From positions 5,501,501-5,565,500 of the forward strand of contig NZ_OW485601.1 in the NCBI RefSeq assembly GCF_937425535.1: a DNA stretch of 64,000 bases. The letters are read 5' to 3'. Each line of letters begins with the position of its first letter. The first letter of the stretch is position 1. This stretch comes from Rhodovastum atsumiense. Its GTDB lineage: Bacteria > Pseudomonadota > Alphaproteobacteria > Acetobacterales > Acetobacteraceae. Under the pieces are notes generated by a model, which was not told the origin of the DNA, did not search any database, and saw only the letters and a program-made list of their open reading frames with translations. The position numbers and the translations under genes were made by a program. Shown in pieces: positions 60,415 through 64,000 of the stretch.

Positions 60415-60810
60415 TCAGGGCCCCACCGCCTGCACCGGCTTGCCTGGCCCCTTGTAATCTGGGGCCGCCCGAACGGTATTGGCAGGAACAGCGAGGGTAA
60501 TATCCAGTTTATCCTTGGTTTTTTGAAAACGTAATGCTGACCATGCCACCGCGACCTTGCGGTTACCTACCCCGAGGAAGCCGCCGACGTCCAGTACGAC
60601 TGCCACCGGCTGGCCCTCGGCATTGACCAGGATCTCGGCAATACGGCCGACCTCCTGGTTCTTGCCTTCATCTTCCACATGCACCAGTTGCCCCAGGACT
60701 TCGGCCGACTCGGCGGGCGGAATCGTCTGCACCGCCTGCGCCCAGGCCGGTGGCGCGAGCAGCAGAAGAGCCAGGAAAAGGGCGATCGGAAGGGTCAGCA
60801 GGATTGGCAC
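60415..60810 (-). CDS. Exported PRC-barrel domain protein
   Basis: A 131-residue protein. The start is the GTG at 60810, with GGAG five bases upstream, which gives a clean signal peptide (ILLTLPIALFLALLLLAPPAWAQA). A longer start at 60882 would bury it. The mature part is one PRC-barrel: EVLGQLVHVEDEGKNQEVGRIAEILVNAEGQPVAVVLDVGGFLGVGNRKVAVAWSALRF in outline. PRC-barrels bind other macromolecules. Periplasmic examples are common in Acetobacteraceae; role unknown. Confidence 0.82.
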   Translation of the reverse strand: MPILLTLPIALFLALLLLAPPAWAQAVQTIPPAESAEVLGQLVHVEDEGKNQEVGRIAEILVNAEGQPVAVVLDVGGFLGVGNRKVAVAWSALRFQKTKDKLDITLAVPANTVRAAPDYKGPGKPVQAVGP

Positions 60811-60859
60811 GCGTGCTCCAGGACAAGTGAAGACCGGACGAGACGGGCGCAGCAGCAGG

Positions 60860-62482
60860 TCATGCCATGAGCGCATCGGCAACCGGATGGTTCTCGACGA
60901 GGCGCATCAGACCGGCCAGACGATCGGCCAGGGCAGCCGGCGTGTCAGTGCGCAGCCGCACAATGCGCGGGGACCGCAGCGTGACACCGGAACGGTGGCG
61001 GGAGGAAAGCTGGGCCGCATCGAAGGCGATTTCCAGCACCAGCGCCTTCTCGACCTCGCGGACCGGGCCGAAGCGCGCGATCGTGTGAGCACGGATCCAG
61101 CGGTCGAGCCATGCCAGATCCTGTTCGCAGCCGGCGAATTCCGCCTTGCCGACCGGCACCAGGTCCTCGCCCTCCGTTGCGGCGGGCCGCCACAGCCCGA
61201 AGGTGCAGTCGGAATATCCGCTGCCGGGCCTGGCCTGACCCCGCTGCGCATACATCAGCACCGCCAGTCGCGTCAGCGGGTCGCGCTGCCAGGTCCAGCA
61301 CAGCCCCGGCTGCGGACCCGGCAGATAGGGCGCGTCCCCACGCCGGAGCATGAGCCCGGCAATCGCCGCGTCGCGCGTGCCGCCGTGCAGCGTCGCCAGC
61401 TCCGCGAGGCCCGTGAACGGGATCATCGGGGAGAGATCCATGCGCGCTGGCCGCGTGCGACCATGCCATTTTTCCAGCCGCGCGCGGCGTGCATCGAAGG
61501 GCAGGGGGCGGAGATCCTCCCCGTCCTCGAACAGGATGTCGTACAGTCGTACCGCTACCGGCATATCCCGCATTATCCGGGCGGTGACCGTCCTGCGGTT
61601 GAGCCGTGGCCGCAGCTCGGCGAAGGGGGCCACCGCGCCGTCGCGCACGGCCAGCAATTCGCCCTCCAGCACGGCCTGGAACTCCATCGCCGCCAGGATG
61701 TCCGGAAAGGCGGCGGAGATGTCTTCGGCATCGGCGGAGAACAGCCGCCGCCCGCCCGGCGTCGCCGCCAATTGCACGCGCAGCCCGTCCCATTTCCACT
61801 CCGCCCGCAAGGCGGCCGGATCGAGCCCCGCGAGATCCGGCGCGTGCAGCGGCGGGGCCTGCATCGGCGGATGGAAGGTCGGCGCCTCGCCCGGATCCGG
61901 CCGGGGACCGCGTCCTTCCACCCAGGCGAACAGCGTCCCGTAGGGGGGCGTCAGGCTGTGCCAGACCTCGTCGATCGCGTCGCTGGTGATGCGCCCCTCG
62001 GCCAGCTCCGCCACTGCGATCCTGGCGAGCCGCGCCGGGATGCCGGTGCGCAGGCCGCCGGTGACCAGCCTGAGCAGCGCAAAGCGGACCGAGGCATCGG
62101 ATATGGCGTCGAGCCAGCCGGCGACGATGCCGGGCAGGTCGGCCCTGGAGGCGGCCTGCAGCGTGGTGACCACCTCCGCCAGTGCCGGCGCGGCGGCGCC
62201 GGCGGGCGCGGTGGCGGGCCACATCAGCGCCACGGTTTCGGCCAGGTCGCCGACATGCTCATGGGACCAGGCGAACAGTTCCGGATCGGTGCGGGCGGTG
62301 GCCAGGGCGCGGAGCAGCGCCGGCCTGGCCGCGGTGAAGCCGGGCGCGCCGCCGAGAACCGCCAGGCCGAAGCCGCGGTCCGGGTCCGGCGTGGTGGCGA
62401 AATAGCGGCGCAGCAAGGCGATCCTGGCGTCCTGGCCCGGTGTGAAAGCCAGCCGTTCCAGCAGGTCGGCGAAAGGCGTCAT
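60860..62482 (-). CDS. ATP-dependent DNA ligase of the cisplatin-response type
   Basis: A 540-residue ligase: an N-terminal helical DNA-binding domain (1-200), the adenylation domain with nucleotide lysine K230 in EWKWDGLRVQL, VLEGELLAVRDG, RLYDILFEDGEDLRPLPFDARRARLE, GLMLRRGDAPYLPG and the motif region DPLTRLAVLMYAQRG, and an OB-fold end with FGLWRPAATEGEDLVPVGKAEFAGCEQDLAWLDRWIR. It matches the ligase found with a dedicated exonuclease, helicase and endonuclease in a damage-response module. Here only the exonuclease partner is present (four-base overlap). Confidence 0.9.
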   Translation of the reverse strand: MTPFADLLERLAFTPGQDARIALLRRYFATTPDPDRGFGLAVLGGAPGFTAARPALLRALATARTDPELFAWSHEHVGDLAETVALMWPATAPAGAAAPALAEVVTTLQAASRADLPGIVAGWLDAISDASVRFALLRLVTGGLRTGIPARLARIAVAELAEGRITSDAIDEVWHSLTPPYGTLFAWVEGRGPRPDPGEAPTFHPPMQAPPLHAPDLAGLDPAALRAEWKWDGLRVQLAATPGGRRLFSADAEDISAAFPDILAAMEFQAVLEGELLAVRDGAVAPFAELRPRLNRRTVTARIMRDMPVAVRLYDILFEDGEDLRPLPFDARRARLEKWHGRTRPARMDLSPMIPFTGLAELATLHGGTRDAAIAGLMLRRGDAPYLPGPQPGLCWTWQRDPLTRLAVLMYAQRGQARPGSGYSDCTFGLWRPAATEGEDLVPVGKAEFAGCEQDLAWLDRWIRAHTIARFGPVREVEKALVLEIAFDAAQLSSRHRSGVTLRSPRIVRLRTDTPAALADRLAGLMRLVENHPVADALMA

Positions 62483-63522
62483 CCGTCCGCACCGGGGCGC
62501 GCATCCCCGTCCTTTGGCCCGGCTTCGTCCTCCCCGTCATATCCCAGCAGCCGCAGCGCCCGACCGCGCACGCCGCGTTGCCCGAGGGCATGGATCAGCG
62601 CTTCCTCCCGCCCATGCGTCACCCACACCTCGGGCGCTCCCACCTCGTCCACCGTCGCGTTCAGCTCGTCCCAGTCGGCGTGGTCGGAAATCACCAGAGG
62701 CAGTTCCGCCCCGCTCTGCTGCGCGCGCCGGCGCAGCCGCATCCAACCGGAGGCCATGCACAGCACCGGCTCGGCCAGCCGCTGCGCCCACGCTTCCGCC
62801 GCCGCCGCCGGGGGTGCCAGCACGATCGCCCCTGCCAGCGCCGGCGCGGTGGCGGCGGGGCGCAATGCGCCCAGCCTCACGCCCAGGGCCTCGTACACCC
62901 CGCAAAGCGGCGCCAGGGCGCCATGCAGGTAAATCGGCGCATCCCAACCGGCTTGCCGCAGCAGCGCGATCATTCGCTGGCACTTGCCCAGCGAATAGCA
63001 GCCGACGAGATGCGTCCGCCCGGGAAACAGCGCCACCGAGGCCAGCAACCGTCCGATCTCGGCCGCCGCCGGCGGATGGCGGAATACCGGCAGTGCGAAG
63101 GTCGCCTCGGTGACGAAGACGTCGCAGGGGATCGGAACGAAGGCGTCACAGGTGGGATCCGGCGCCCGCTTGTAGTCGCCGCCGACCACGACGCGGCTAC
63201 CGCGCCAGGCCAGCACCACCTGCGCGCTGCCCAGCACATGGCCCGCCGGCTGCAGGGACAGCTCCACCTCGCCGATCCGCAGCGATTCCCCCCAGCGCAA
63301 GTCCTGCCAGGACGCGGCGGCGCGCTCGCCCAGGCGCGCGCGCATCAGCGCAATCGTCACCGGACTGGCCAACACCGCGCGATGGCCGGACCGCGCATGG
63401 TCGGAATGCGCATGGGTGATGACCGCCCGTTCCACCGGCCGAACGGGATCGATGAAGAACCCTCCCGGCTCGCAGCACAGCCCCTGCGGCGTGGGTTTCA
63501 ACCAGGTAGAAGGGTGCGGCAT
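62479..63522 (-). CDS. Ligase-associated DNA exonuclease (metallo-beta-lactamase fold)
   Basis: About 347 residues; ATG 63522 or GTG 63528, neither with a clear ribosome site. AVITHAHSDHARSGH is the HxHxDH zinc motif; PAGHVLGSAQVVL, VVVGGDYKRAPDPTCDAF and CYSLGKCQRMIALL follow, with a C-terminal beta-CASP-like LVISDHADWDELNATV. It is the usual partner of the downstream ligase, probably an SNM1/CPSF-like nuclease trimming ends before sealing. The ATGA overlap ties their expression. Confidence 0.9.
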   Translation of the reverse strand: MPHPSTWLKPTPQGLCCEPGGFFIDPVRPVERAVITHAHSDHARSGHRAVLASPVTIALMRARLGERAAASWQDLRWGESLRIGEVELSLQPAGHVLGSAQVVLAWRGSRVVVGGDYKRAPDPTCDAFVPIPCDVFVTEATFALPVFRHPPAAAEIGRLLASVALFPGRTHLVGCYSLGKCQRMIALLRQAGWDAPIYLHGALAPLCGVYEALGVRLGALRPAATAPALAGAIVLAPPAAAAEAWAQRLAEPVLCMASGWMRLRRRAQQSGAELPLVISDHADWDELNATVDEVGAPEVWVTHGREEALIHALGQRGVRGRALRLLGYDGEDEAGPKDGDARPGADG

Positions 63523-63631
63523 CGCCACATAATGTGGGTTGGCCAGGCCGGCGCTGCCAGGGCATCCGGCGCAGATTTCAAGCTGCTTACGAGCGACCTT
63601 ATATAATCAATTGAATTTAAACTAAAATATC

Positions 63632-64000
63632 CTAGCGGTCTGTCAGCCGGATCTCGATGCGGCGGTTCTTCGCGTAGGCGTCCGGCGTGTTGGCCGGGTC
63701 GAGCGGCTGATTCTCGCCGAAGGCGGTGGCGGCCAGCCGGGTCGGCGGGATGCCATCGGCGATCAGCAGCTTGACCACCGTGATGGCGCGTCCGGCCGAG
63801 AGCTCCCAGTTGCTGCCCCACCGGCTGTTCTCGATCTTCTGCCGGTCGGCGTGGCCGTCCACGCGCAGCACCCAGTTCACGTCGGCGGGGATCTCGGCGC
63901 TGATCTGCTTGAGCGTATCGGCCAGCTTGCTGATCTGCTCCACCCCGGCCGGGGTCAGGTCGGCGCTGGCCACCGGGAACAGCACCTCGCTCTGGAAGAC
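63632..64000 (-). CDS. OmpA/MotB-type peptidoglycan-binding protein (5' end outside window)
   Basis: The last 122 residues of a longer protein. VFQSEVLFPVASADLTPAGVEQISKLADTLKQI, LRVDGHADRQK, SNWELSAGRAITVVKLLIADGIPPTRLAATAFGENQPL and NRRIEIRLTDR are the OmpA C-terminal domain that holds peptidoglycan. The FQSEVLFPVASADLTPAG start is usual in cytoplasmic-membrane MotB/TolR-like proteins linked with flagellar or biopolymer-transport genes in alphaproteobacteria. The N-terminal part that would decide is outside. Confidence 0.85.
   Translation of the reverse strand, partial: VFQSEVLFPVASADLTPAGVEQISKLADTLKQISAEIPADVNWVLRVDGHADRQKIENSRWGSNWELSAGRAITVVKLLIADGIPPTRLAATAFGENQPLDPANTPDAYAKNRRIEIRLTDR

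Noticed and set aside
60557-62932. 791-codon plus-strand frame
   Set aside because: Antisense to the DNA ligase and its exonuclease, both clearly recognisable on the minus strand.

Overview
The window looks like chromosomal DNA from a high-GC alphaproteobacterium, most likely of the Acetobacteraceae (Rhodospirillales/Acetobacterales). The reasons are a CtrA response regulator next to fliI/fliJ, a fused AroK-AroB enzyme followed by xerD and accA, a DUF6502/DUF5666 pair, a fused LivH-LivM permease, HWE-type signalling, and GC-rich codon use throughout. The assignment to family is inference. No rRNA, tRNA, CRISPR array, transposase or prophage gene was seen.

Layout. 1-4.0 kb (minus): a very large dCache/multi-PAS/GAF histidine kinase that runs off the left edge. 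4.2-6.0 kb: a MarR regulator and an MFS exporter/importer, each preceded by the same perfect 12-bp palindrome. 6.3-10.7 kb: a sialic-acid-type catabolic locus (SDR, MHS-family MFS transporter, NanR-like GntR regulator, NanA-like lyase) with direct-repeat candidate operators. 11.3-15.6 kb: lpxB, then a zinc-homeostasis group (COG0523 GTPase, hisI, divergent zur), then a WecG/TagA glycosyltransferase coupled to a GH5 glycosidase. 16.9-23.5 kb: a double Usp protein, a 71-aa orphan, tsaC/sua5, cysQ, two tandem M17 leucyl aminopeptidases and holC. 23.5-26.8 kb: a GH16 glucanase with a binding module and RTX-like tail, an AT-rich gap, and the wreck of a sugar ABC transporter operon.

26.3-38.7 kb: gpt/csaA, gamma-glutamyltransferase, amidase, a GT2 glycosyltransferase, the DUF6502/DUF5666 pair, a stand-alone AsnC-type RAM domain, and a complete branched-chain amino acid (or related amide/urea) ABC system (SBP, LivHM fusion, LivG, LivF). 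39.2-46.7 kb: a PatZ-type protein acetyltransferase, rpmB with promoter and terminator, a secreted DUF3857-transglutaminase protein, and a methyltransferase-glycosyltransferase fusion. 46.8-53.4 kb: fliJ/fliI divergent from ctrA, aroKB, a 49-aa membrane peptide, xerD and accA. 53.7-64 kb: an epimerase, HpcH-type aldolase, a glyoxalase/GDH-subunit-3/GMC dehydrogenase operon, a ribbon-helix-helix protein, MFS, PRC-barrel protein, an ATP-dependent DNA ligase with its partner exonuclease, and an OmpA/MotB domain cut by the right edge.

The strongest unexplained signal is a five-copy, about 150-185 bp intergenic repeat made of four or five stacked GC-rich hairpins (around 6.1, 11.2, 26.2, 44.9 and 53.5 kb). 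Every copy starts directly after a stop codon and always has the same orientation relative to that upstream gene, which suggests a mobile or amplified 3'-end RNA element rather than random intergenic sequence.
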